From positions 1-39,686 of the forward strand of contig JACPHN010000239.1 in assembly GCA_016188575.1 (NCBI GenBank): a stretch of DNA of 39,686 bases, written 5' to 3'. Below are positions 25,895 through 33,689 of the stretch, piece by piece. Made by a program: the position numbers and the translations under genes. Origin of the DNA: Candidatus Schekmanbacteria bacterium (GTDB taxonomy: Bacteria > CSSED10-310 > JACPHN01). The notes under the pieces were generated by a model. That model was not told where the DNA came from. It saw only the letters and a list, made by a program, of their open reading frames with translations, and did no database searches. Position 1 is the stretch's first letter. Every line of letters starts with the position of its first letter.

Positions 25895-28800
25895 ATGGCT
25901 GGCGCCGCGTACGATCGAGAGCTGGACGCGATTGCGGATCAGCGGTCGCCCGTGCCGGGTCTTCCCTACCACCATGCGCATCGCCGCGCCGCTCTCCCGG
26001 TCGCAATCGATGGGTACCGGGTGCTGCGCGAGCTTGGCCGGGGCGGCACCTGCGTGGTGTATCTGGTCAAGGATGATGCGGGCAATCCATTCGCGTTGAA
26101 GATCCCGTACCCGGCGGTGAGGAAGCCTCGCATCATTGGCCGGCTCCTCGAACGTGAGGTGCGGCTCCAGCAGGCGCTGGATCATCCGGGCATCGCGAAA
26201 ATCGTGCGCGTGGGCGCGGTTGGTGAGCTCCCGTACCTGCTGCTCGAATACGCGGATGGTGGCGACCTGACGGAGCTGTGGGGCCATTGCAAGGCGATGC
26301 GCACGACGGGGGAACGGATCATCGAGGCGCTGAAGCTGCTCGAGCAGGTGGCGGGCGCGATCGGATACGCCCACGAGCACGGCGTCCTCCACCGCGACAT
26401 CAAGGCGCGAAACATCCTGGTAGTGGGCGGCGAGCTCAAGGTGAGCGACTTCGGCCTGGCGGTGGCGATGGCCGGCGACGAGGTGCTGCACTCGCGCACG
26501 GCGACGCGGGACAGGATGGGCACGCTCGGGTACATGGCGCCGGAGCTGGAGATCAGCGCCAAGAACGCGACGGTGGCGTCGGACGTTTACGCGCTGGGAG
26601 CGATGGCGTGTTGGATGGTGACGGACGAGGTGCCGTGGGCGGACGACCCGGACCGGCCGTATCGCCCGCTGCTGAGCACGCTGCTGGGTAAACACGCGGA
26701 GTCGCGCGTGCACGCGGTGGTCGAGGAGACATTTCTGGGGTGGATCGCGGAGCAACCCCAACGTCGCCCGGCCAGCGTGGCGGTGATGCGGGAGCAGATC
26801 GCCAAAATGCTGCGCTTGGGGACAGCGGGGGTGCTGCAGAGCAGCACGGCGTCGGCGTCGATGCTGGCGGAAACCGTCGCGACGCAGGGACCACCGATCG
26901 CCACGGCCGAGTCCCGGCGCCGGATCCAGGTGAGGACAGACCCGCGGGTGATCCTGGTGCCGGAGCTTGTCGTGCATCGCGGTCGGATCGGGCCGGTGGC
27001 GGTGGAATCGTTCATTGGGCAGGGCGGTTTCGGGCAGGTCTTTATGGGGCGGCTCGATGGCGAACTGGTGGCGGTCAAGCTTGTGCCCGCGACCGACGAC
27101 CGCGCCGCGGCGCGCTTCCGGGACGAGATGCGCGTCCTGTCGAGCTTTACGCACTCCAACATCGTCCGTATGCTCGACGTCGTCCACGACCCCGACCTCG
27201 GCGCCGTCGGGCTCGTCATGGAGTACGTCCCCGATAGCCTCTCCGCGTGGCTCGCGGACCCGGAGCGGAGCGCGCAACTGAAAGGCCAGGTCGCGACGCG
27301 GCTCTTGCGCGATGTGCTCGCGGCGCTGGTCTATCTCGAAACCTCCGGCGTGCTGCACCTGGACCTCAAGCCGGCAAACATCCTGATCGCGCAGCGGGAC
27401 GGCATACTGGTGCCGAAGATCGCGGACTTCGGCCTGGCGCGCCAAGCCGCGGCGGCCGGTGGGGGCATCGGTGGCACGCTCGCCTGGGCCGCGCCCGAGA
27501 TGCTCGCGCGCCTGGTGCCTGCCTGCCGCGAACGCCATCCGGACTTCGCCGCCATGATGCCGTCGTCGCGCAGCGATTATTACGCCTTCGGGCTCATCGC
27601 CCTGCATATCTATGCCGGGCGGGTGCCGTTCGAGGAGGGCGACCTCGAGGCTCGGTTCACCTGGATGCCGGACATCGAGGACGCGATCGGCGCGCCACGA
27701 GACGTGCAGCCGGTATTGTTCCGGTGCCTGAACCCGAACCCCGAGCGGCGGCCGGCGTCGGCGATCGAGATCCTCGCGACCTGGGACGAGGCACTGGGAG
27801 ACGACAGCACGGACTGGCCGGCGATCATCGCGAGCCACCTGCGGGCGCCGGCGCTGACGAGCGCGGCGCGCGAGGTTGCGAACGCGGTGGTCGAAGCGCT
27901 GCGAGAGGGCCCGGGCGCGCGGGTGTTCCTGCGCGGGCCTGCGGAGAGCGGACGATCGCGGTTGCTCGGGGCGATCGCGAGTCTTGCGGCGATCGAAGGC
28001 GTTGCCGGAGGCCTGCGCGTGCTGGAGGGCGACGCGGTGTGCGACGATGCCGGTGGTGCGATCGTAGCCGCTGGCGAGGCGCCTCCGGCTGGTTGGCAGG
28101 TACTCGGCATCCCCGCGCTCGATGCGGCCGCCGCGCGCGACCTGCTCGGGGCGGTGTTTGGCGAGGTCGTGGATGTGGACGACCTGGCGGCGAAGCTGGT
28201 GCGGGCGGCCGATGGCAAGACGGGACTTGCGGTGCGCCTCTTACGGGCGACGGTGTCCACGGGTATCGCCAGGCGCACCGAAACGCTGGCCTGGTACCTT
28301 GATTGGGTGGAAATGGACCGGGCGGCGCTCGCGGACGGGGAGATCATCGCGCGGCGCGAGACCTTGGTAGCGGGACTTCCCGCGGACGCGCGTCGTCTGC
28401 TCGGAGCGCTGGCGCTGGCCGCGGGTCCGGTGGACCGCGAGGGGCTTGCCCAAGCGCTGGGTCTGGATCATCCGGACTGGTGCTTGCCTGCCGTGCTGCT
28501 CGCGGACACGACAGCCGAGCTCGGCGAAGCGTTCCTGGGCGCGTCGCTGCGCGCGCGGCCGCCAGAGGGGCTCGACCGGGCCGCCATCGCACCGCTCGTC
28601 GAAGCGCGCGACCCCGAGCGTGCCTTCGAGCTCTACGCCGCCGCTGGCTCCGCCCACGCGCGACGCGAGGCCGCCGGTCTCGGCGTCTGGCTTCTCACCG
28701 ACAGCCACGAGCGCGAGATGCCCGCGTATCGCGTCATCGAGATCGCCGATCGCTGCGAGCAGGACGGCCTGTGGCTCGGTGCCGCGGATCGATTCGTCGG

Positions 28801-30208
28801 CCAGCACGCCCGCGCCTGGACGTACTTCGAGTTTCGGGACAGCAATGCTCCGGGGCTGCACGATGCCCTCGACAAGCTCGAGGCCATCGCCCGCGAGCTG
28901 GGCGATCCGGTTGCCGCGGCACGCGCCCAGCTCGTCCGCTGGGCCGCGATTCCCGTGCCGGCGCCGCGCGACATCAGCGCAGTGGACGCGGTCGTGGACG
29001 TGCTCATCCAGGCGGGCGATGAGTATCTGCGCTTCGAGGGCGAGTTTGGGCGCGTCTTCGCGCTGTGGCATTACACGCTCATGCCCGACGCGTGGCGGCG
29101 GTTCATGGCCGCGTTGGAGACGTTCGACCTGGCGCGCGTGCCGCTGCGGCTCTTCGTCTGCGCGCTCAACTATCTCTCTGCATTCGCCACGACCACCGAA
29201 CAAATCGAAGGCTTGCGGCCTTTCTGTATCCGTGCTCACGATTCAGTTCCTCTCAATGCAACCAGGGCACGTAAAGCACTGGCGATGAGCAAGGCCGCAT
29301 TAGATGCAGCAGATGGCTGTTATGATAACGCGCACGTAGGACTCGCAGCGGTGTGTAAATGTATCAAGCGCGATGTAGAACCATATACATGGAACAACGC
29401 ATACAAATACGCACTTAGTTATGCACCACTGGTTGGTGACATGACCTGTGCTAAACGATTTTCACGTATTTTGCATCATTTTACTAAAGACGATAATAAA
29501 CGGCAGTCAGTTATTGTTATAATTGCAGCGGAGATTCTGCGACTTGAGGGATCTTATACAATAGCAGTGCAATTATTGAAGAATGTGTTGAATGCCAGTC
29601 CCATAATTACAGATTACGTCGCCGTTATGAAAATCGTTATCGCTTGCGATATAGGCAATGAAATCGAGCTCGATGTTCGACAACTAGATCACGCCGCAAC
29701 GCAAATTCGCAGTCTGGCCTGGTTCACCTGGGCGCGCATCCTGCTGCGCCAGCGCCGCCTCGAAGAAGCCCAACATGCGGCGGAGATGGCGCTGGCGGTG
29801 CCCGTGGAAGCCACCGAGGACCTGCGTTTCAACGCGCTGACAGTCGCGGCTCGCGCCGCGGTTGCGTTCTGGCGACGCGATCGCACTCCCGAGATCCGCA
29901 TGAAAGCGTTGAGCTGGATCGCCGAGATCCCGGACGCGGGTCGCTGGTATTCGGTGCGGCGCGTCTTGCTGGCGCACCTGGAGGACGACCCGGCGCGCGC
30001 CGGGACCTGGTTGCGGGAAGCGCTCGTCTTTGGGCTGGAATCCGGCATGCTGCCTTTTGCCCTCGAGGCCGCGGTGGCGCTCGCAGAGCGTTTTCCTGGC
30101 GCCGGGTACGACGAATGTTGCCAACGTCTCGTGAACGCCATCGCCGCCGACCTCGCGCCCGAGCACAAAGCCATTTTCCTTGCCTCCTGGAGGACGATAT
30201 GCGCCTGA
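25895..30208 (+). CDS. Giant tandem serine/threonine kinase with ATPase-like and helical-repeat regions
   Basis: 1437 residues from ATG 25895 (GGGAGAG upstream). Kinase 1 (about 38-310) is complete: glycine loop LGRGGTCVVY, Lys69, HRDIKARN with Asp168, Asp185-Phe-Gly and MAPE. Kinase 2 (about 365-630) has GQGGFGQVF, Lys395, DFG at Asp511 and APE, but His488-Leu-Asp490 in place of HRD, so it lacks the RD arginine. Then comes a P-loop-like GPAESGRS (681-688, Arg replacing Lys) in a shortened STAND/AAA-like ATPase without a clear Walker B. The rest (about 860-1437) is helical repeat, TPR-like. This resembles PknK-type regulators with a second kinase added. Bases 29215-29700 are markedly AT-rich inside the repeats. 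It overlaps the next gene by ten bases. Confidence 0.9.
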   Translation: MAGAAYDRELDAIADQRSPVPGLPYHHAHRRAALPVAIDGYRVLRELGRGGTCVVYLVKDDAGNPFALKIPYPAVRKPRIIGRLLEREVRLQQALDHPGIAKIVRVGAVGELPYLLLEYADGGDLTELWGHCKAMRTTGERIIEALKLLEQVAGAIGYAHEHGVLHRDIKARNILVVGGELKVSDFGLAVAMAGDEVLHSRTATRDRMGTLGYMAPELEISAKNATVASDVYALGAMACWMVTDEVPWADDPDRPYRPLLSTLLGKHAESRVHAVVEETFLGWIAEQPQRRPASVAVMREQIAKMLRLGTAGVLQSSTASASMLAETVATQGPPIATAESRRRIQVRTDPRVILVPELVVHRGRIGPVAVESFIGQGGFGQVFMGRLDGELVAVKLVPATDDRAAARFRDEMRVLSSFTHSNIVRMLDVVHDPDLGAVGLVMEYVPDSLSAWLADPERSAQLKGQVATRLLRDVLAALVYLETSGVLHLDLKPANILIAQRDGILVPKIADFGLARQAAAAGGGIGGTLAWAAPEMLARLVPACRERHPDFAAMMPSSRSDYYAFGLIALHIYAGRVPFEEGDLEARFTWMPDIEDAIGAPRDVQPVLFRCLNPNPERRPASAIEILATWDEALGDDSTDWPAIIASHLRAPALTSAAREVANAVVEALREGPGARVFLRGPAESGRSRLLGAIASLAAIEGVAGGLRVLEGDAVCDDAGGAIVAAGEAPPAGWQVLGIPALDAAAARDLLGAVFGEVVDVDDLAAKLVRAADGKTGLAVRLLRATVSTGIARRTETLAWYLDWVEMDRAALADGEIIARRETLVAGLPADARRLLGALALAAGPVDREGLAQALGLDHPDWCLPAVLLADTTAELGEAFLGASLRARPPEGLDRAAIAPLVEARDPERAFELYAAAGSAHARREAAGLGVWLLTDSHEREMPAYRVIEIADRCEQDGLWLGAADRFVGQHARAWTYFEFRDSNAPGLHDALDKLEAIARELGDPVAAARAQLVRWAAIPVPAPRDISAVDAVVDVLIQAGDEYLRFEGEFGRVFALWHYTLMPDAWRRFMAALETFDLARVPLRLFVCALNYLSAFATTTEQIEGLRPFCIRAHDSVPLNATRARKALAMSKAALDAADGCYDNAHVGLAAVCKCIKRDVEPYTWNNAYKYALSYAPLVGDMTCAKRFSRILHHFTKDDNKRQSVIVIIAAEILRLEGSYTIAVQLLKNVLNASPIITDYVAVMKIVIACDIGNEIELDVRQLDHAATQIRSLAWFTWARILLRQRRLEEAQHAAEMALAVPVEATEDLRFNALTVAARAAVAFWRRDRTPEIRMKALSWIAEIPDAGRWYSVRRVLLAHLEDDPARAGTWLREALVFGLESGMLPFALEAAVALAERFPGAGYDECCQRLVNAIAADLAPEHKAIFLASWRTICA
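29215..29700. other. AT-rich block A inside the tandem kinase gene
   Basis: GC falls to about 30-42% per 60 bases (for example 18 of 60 at 29461-29520) while flanks exceed 60%. The frame stays open and encodes helical repeat residues about 1108-1268. Codons end mostly in A or T, unlike the rest of the gene. Confidence 0.85.
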
Positions 30209-31605
30209 GTCGCGCTTGCCTCATGTTCGGCCTGGTCTTCTGCCTGCCAGTGGTGTCTTGGGCGGTGGGCGCGGTCACTGCCGAGGTGGATCAAACACTC
30301 GGGCTCGCTGCGTTGCGCCAGCAGACCGGGCTCACAGGAGCTGGCGTTACCATCGGAATAATAGGTGAAGGCATCTATGACTGGCGAAACTACATTGAAT
30401 CTGGCGATTTGCCTGCTGATATTAGATTTCTTGATTGGCAAGAAGGAAATGGCCTTAATCTAGGTCATGTACAAGTGATTCATGATATTGCACCAAACGC
30501 CGAATTACTTTTCGGTGTATATGGTGGCGGTCCGTCAGATACGATAACGCAAGATATGGTTTCCCAGGGAGCAAATATTATATTGGTGATGAATCATGTA
30601 GAACCTTACACAAATCTTTACGAAGACACATGGCGGAGTTATACAAGAGAGGTTGGCAAAACATCTCTAATCATATCGCCGGCGGGCGATTATGGTAACG
30701 CACATTACCGTGGCACGTTTACAGATAGTGGCAACGGTGAGCACGATTTCGGTAACGGCAATACCGTCGTTGAAATACAAACTCCGCCTGGATGTAGCAC
30801 ACGTATGTTCCTTGGCTGGAGCGAAACGTTTACCACGCCTATCTATTCTGACTACCGTATGAGATTATACACGTCAGATCACCAGCTTTGGAGTGAAGTC
30901 ACATCAGGAAGTTATCCTCTTGCCTCTGTTTGGGATACGGAACATACAGAAACGATAATCTGGTATGTTTCCGTGTGGAAGGCGGCAAACGCGCCCGTTC
31001 TACCGTTCGATGTAAGGGCCAAGTGCGATTTCCCAGGGCCGGTGGGCGGTCTTTCAACAACGATTGATCCAGCGTATCGGATCGACAAAGGCTCGATTGT
31101 CGACTTCGGTGCGCTACCCGAGGTGCTGACGGTGGGCGCGTTGGATCAGACGACCGAGGTGGCACCAGGCCGGTACGCGGTGCGTCCCTACTCCGGGCGC
31201 GGTCCCGCCGAAATCACCATCCCGAGCACCGAGGTGCGGCCCAAACCCGACATCATGGCGCCGGATTGCCAGAGCGTGTACGGCAACAACGGTATAGAAA
31301 CGGGCACATTTGTTGATTGCGGTTCATCGATCAGCGCCGCGGTGGTGGCAGGAATCGCGGCGCTCGTCCAGGAGAAGCAAGGTTTTGTGCACACGGTGGA
31401 CATCAAGGCGCTGCTGACGGGCACCGCTGCCGATCTCGAGGCCCCCGGCTTCGACGGCGTGAGCGGCTACGGGCAAATCGATCCCGCTGCTGCACTGGTG
31501 CTGCCCCGGGTGCCGGTCAGCGCCGCCTGGACGGTGCTCGCGATGCTACTTGGTGTCTCGGCTTCGATTCGCGCTAACGTCTCCACCGTTGCCATTCGGA
31601 GTTAA
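30199..31605 (+). CDS. Exported subtilase-like protein, probably catalytically inactive
   Basis: 468 residues. ATG 30199 follows GGAGG and overlaps the end of the kinase gene, so the two are coupled. A signal peptide (MRLSRACLMFGLVFCLPVVSW) leads a subtilisin (S8) fold: GAGVTIGIIGEGI corresponds to the 'GVTVAVIDTGI' strand but has Gly56 where the catalytic Asp should be; VIHDIAPNAELLFG matches the region after the catalytic His, but the His itself seems absent; GSSISAAVVAGIAALV keeps the Ser (377) yet lacks the usual Pro-His. It is therefore likely a pseudo-protease used for binding. The C-terminus has a VPVSAAW-hydrophobic-Arg end like IPTL/VP-type sorting anchors. Bases 30350-30960 are AT-rich. 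The 3' end overlaps the converging gene by 32 bases. Confidence 0.75.
   Translation: MRLSRACLMFGLVFCLPVVSWAVGAVTAEVDQTLGLAALRQQTGLTGAGVTIGIIGEGIYDWRNYIESGDLPADIRFLDWQEGNGLNLGHVQVIHDIAPNAELLFGVYGGGPSDTITQDMVSQGANIILVMNHVEPYTNLYEDTWRSYTREVGKTSLIISPAGDYGNAHYRGTFTDSGNGEHDFGNGNTVVEIQTPPGCSTRMFLGWSETFTTPIYSDYRMRLYTSDHQLWSEVTSGSYPLASVWDTEHTETIIWYVSVWKAANAPVLPFDVRAKCDFPGPVGGLSTTIDPAYRIDKGSIVDFGALPEVLTVGALDQTTEVAPGRYAVRPYSGRGPAEITIPSTEVRPKPDIMAPDCQSVYGNNGIETGTFVDCGSSISAAVVAGIAALVQEKQGFVHTVDIKALLTGTAADLEAPGFDGVSGYGQIDPAAALVLPRVPVSAAWTVLAMLLGVSASIRANVSTVAIRS
30350..30960. other. AT-rich block B inside the subtilase-like gene
   Basis: About 35-40% GC per line (21 of 60 at 30421-30480, 22 of 60 at 30541-30600), starting some 50 codons after the signal peptide and fading near 30960, with GC-rich sequence on both sides and no break in frame. 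Confidence 0.85.
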
Positions 31606-32623
31606 TGGAACCGGTTTCGCCCGGATTTTCAGCGCGCTCAAGGAATTTTGAGTTTGGATGGAGAGCGTCAACACCCCATATCTGTGGTTCATCGTCATAA
31701 CCATCTCTATAATGGCGAATTGTTTTTATTAGAATGCCGTCAATGTTGTATATCTTTTCGTCTGTGTACGGTATATTAAGTGATGCGCATGTTTTGATGC
31801 TCCATCCGCCAACACTTTCACCATCTGTTGCCCACCAGGTAGCAATGATAACATCCTTCACAGACATTGGGTTCGTGTCTTCCTCGTTGTAAACGTGATA
31901 GTTTGCAACTTTTTGTGGTCCGATGATTTTTGGTGTATCATAAGGCTGCGCCGTATATGGTTTTCCATCAAGTTTGAAAGCAACCGTGCTCCCTGCATAG
32001 CCTAGAAAGTTCTCAAAGCCCATAGGATTCAATATCCACGTCTTACTATTATTTGGATCGGCATATACGCCATCCGCAAACGGAATGCCGTATCGCGGTG
32101 TCAGATCGGTCCATCTATATCCAGAAATACCCTTGATCTCGCTGGCATAGACCGTGACGGACCAGGCATTGGCTTTCCGCACCCCGGCGTTGAGCTGCCC
32201 GCTCCAGGTGTTCTTCCAGTTCAAGTTGACATCGCACGAGTGATCCGCGGCGGCCCAACCGGCGAGGATCAGGTACGGTTTGGTGGCGGAGTATTGTGCA
32301 CCGGCGATGTTGCGGTAGCCTGCTGAGTCCGTGGTATAGGTGCCGAGCCAGGCGCTGGGGCTGTACACGAGAACAGCACATCCGCTGCACGGATACCAGG
32401 CGTTGTTATACCAGCGCAGGACGCGCACCTGGAAGACGGTGGGCGCGCTGGCAAGGTCGGTGGCGGCCTCGTCGCCCGAGCGCATGGTGGCCGTGCCAGA
32501 ACCGGCTCTGGCACCGCGCAGGAACACGTTGTCCTTGATCGGTGGGGGGCCGGCAAAGGCCGTTGCCGCAACGAGCGATAGCCAAACAGCAGCTCCGAGC
32601 GCAACAGCGCCACGTGTTCTCAT
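31574..32623 (-). CDS. Secreted protein of unknown function
   Basis: 349 residues. ATG 32623 overlaps the stop of the upstream TPR-like gene (ATGA), so they form an operon. The signal peptide (VALGAAVWLSLVAATAFAG) is clear. Residues about 60-120 look like a small beta-sandwich (VFQVRVLRWYNNAWYPCSGC, TDSAGYRNIAG), as in carboxypeptidase-regulatory or Ig-like folds. The remainder has no motif I recognise; it is aromatic and Asn-rich (WILNPMGFENFLGY, IIATWWATDGESVGGW). Cysteines occur as CSGC, SCD and TC. The 3' half of the gene (31620-32140) is AT-rich. Its stop lies inside the converging subtilase-like gene. Confidence 0.7.
   Translation of the reverse strand: MRTRGAVALGAAVWLSLVAATAFAGPPPIKDNVFLRGARAGSGTATMRSGDEAATDLASAPTVFQVRVLRWYNNAWYPCSGCAVLVYSPSAWLGTYTTDSAGYRNIAGAQYSATKPYLILAGWAAADHSCDVNLNWKNTWSGQLNAGVRKANAWSVTVYASEIKGISGYRWTDLTPRYGIPFADGVYADPNNSKTWILNPMGFENFLGYAGSTVAFKLDGKPYTAQPYDTPKIIGPQKVANYHVYNEEDTNPMSVKDVIIATWWATDGESVGGWSIKTCASLNIPYTDEKIYNIDGILIKTIRHYRDGYDDEPQIWGVDALHPNSKFLERAENPGETGSINSEWQRWRR
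31620..32140. other. AT-rich block C inside the secreted-protein gene
   Basis: About 37% GC at 31741-31800 and similar in neighbouring lines, covering the last half of the minus-strand gene, whereas its first half (32160-32620) is GC-rich. The frame remains open throughout. Confidence 0.8.
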
Positions 32624-33411
32624 GAAGGTCTCCTCGTGTCCACAGTGGATTGAGCGAGCAATTGGCTCGCAAGACGGGGATCGCTCCCCGCGAAAAACAG
32701 CGCCGCGTTGATGGCGATGCGCGGATCGTCTGGTGCGGCGTTGATGTGCGTGTGCCAGAGGCGCTCGGCCTGCTCATAGACGAGCGGGTCGTCGCCATAG
32801 ACGAGATTACCCCAGGTGGAGCCGGCAAAGGGCAGCTCGGGGTGGTGCTCGGTGAGCCAGAGCAGGTGCTCGTTGCGGTGGTCCCAGTCGCCGGGGCCGC
32901 CGGGATGCGCGGCGTAGTATCCGAGCAAGCGGACGCGGGCGTGCGGGTTGTCCGGAGCGGCGGTGAGGCGCTGCTCGATGGCGTGCACTTCATCGGCGCC
33001 GAGCGTGGCGCCTTCCTGCGCCAAGGCGTCGAGCATGCCGCGGGTCTCCGCCTGGAGCTGCTCGGCCTGGCGTTTGGTATCTTCGAACAGTTCCCACTCG
33101 GTCTGCGAGAAGGGACTTGGGGATGGCGAAGGTTGGGTACTTGCGGGCGTGGCCACAGGACGGTCTTTGCTGCGGGTGGCTGGATATGCTGTTGCCACGG
33201 ATGTAGCCGAAGCCGGGGCGCGGCTGTCGACGCCAGTATTCAGGTGGCGTGCGGGGCGCTCGGGGAGCTCCGCGGATACCTGGGCTGACTGGAGGCGCTG
33301 AGGCAGGGCATGCGGATCTGCCTGGAGCCTGCGCGGGGCTATCCAGAGGATGGCTCCGAGGATGGTGGCGATGGCGGTGAGACTGATGAAGGCAAGGCGC
33401 AGGTACGGCAT
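32620..33411 (-). CDS. Membrane-anchored helical-repeat protein
   Basis: 263 residues from ATG 33411, preceded by GGAAG; an in-frame TTG at 33429 is a weaker choice. One hydrophobic helix near the start (LAFISLTAIATILGAILWIA) anchors it. A Pro/Ser/Thr-rich linker (about 35-95) leads to a coiled helix (EDTKRQAEQLQAETRGMLD) and then TPR/Sel1-like repeats containing TAAPDNPHARVRLLGYYAAH and NAAPDDPRIAINAALFFA. These appear in extracytoplasmic assembly or scaffold proteins. The stop overlaps the ATG of the secreted protein gene, so the pair probably act together. A sigma54-like sequence immediately upstream would place the transcript start only three bases before the ATG. Confidence 0.7.
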   Translation of the reverse strand: MPYLRLAFISLTAIATILGAILWIAPRRLQADPHALPQRLQSAQVSAELPERPARHLNTGVDSRAPASATSVATAYPATRSKDRPVATPASTQPSPSPSPFSQTEWELFEDTKRQAEQLQAETRGMLDALAQEGATLGADEVHAIEQRLTAAPDNPHARVRLLGYYAAHPGGPGDWDHRNEHLLWLTEHHPELPFAGSTWGNLVYGDDPLVYEQAERLWHTHINAAPDDPRIAINAALFFAGSDPRLASQLLAQSTVDTRRPS

Positions 33412-33424
33412 GTTCTTCCAAATG

Positions 33425-33441
33425 AGCAATAATCATGCCAA
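33425..33441 (-). promoter_or_regulatory. Sigma54-like -24/-12 sequence before the TPR-like gene
   Basis: Minus strand TTGGCATG-ATTA-TTGCT, with GG and GC ten bases apart and 12 of 13 consensus positions. Its predicted start (about 33414) is almost at ATG 33411, so either the message is leaderless or this match is not used. Confidence 0.4.
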
Positions 33442-33689
33442 TGCTATCATTTCAATCCTTTGCTCTATTACGCGGCTACAGGCCAAGCATAGCAACCGCC
33501 ATGCGAGACGTCAATGTCACACCTGTACCTCCATGTCCACCATGTTGACCAACCACGCCACGCCAGCGTTCCGGGCAAGGCCCGGCGGAGCAGATAGTGA
33601 GGGCGGGAGCCGTTGCCCTCGCCTGCGAACCGCTGTATGAAGGGGCCGACGAACGGGTTCGCTGTCGTGTTAGCGTTGGAGGATCGATC

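Noticed and set aside
24818-27838. 1006-codon open frame on the minus strand
   Set aside because: Antisense to the M48 and kinase genes, with no domain signature and a strongly skewed Arg/His composition.
33571-33585. CCGGGC-AAG-GCCCGG hairpin
   Set aside because: Perfect but short, with no T-run and in a divergent gap where no transcript should end.
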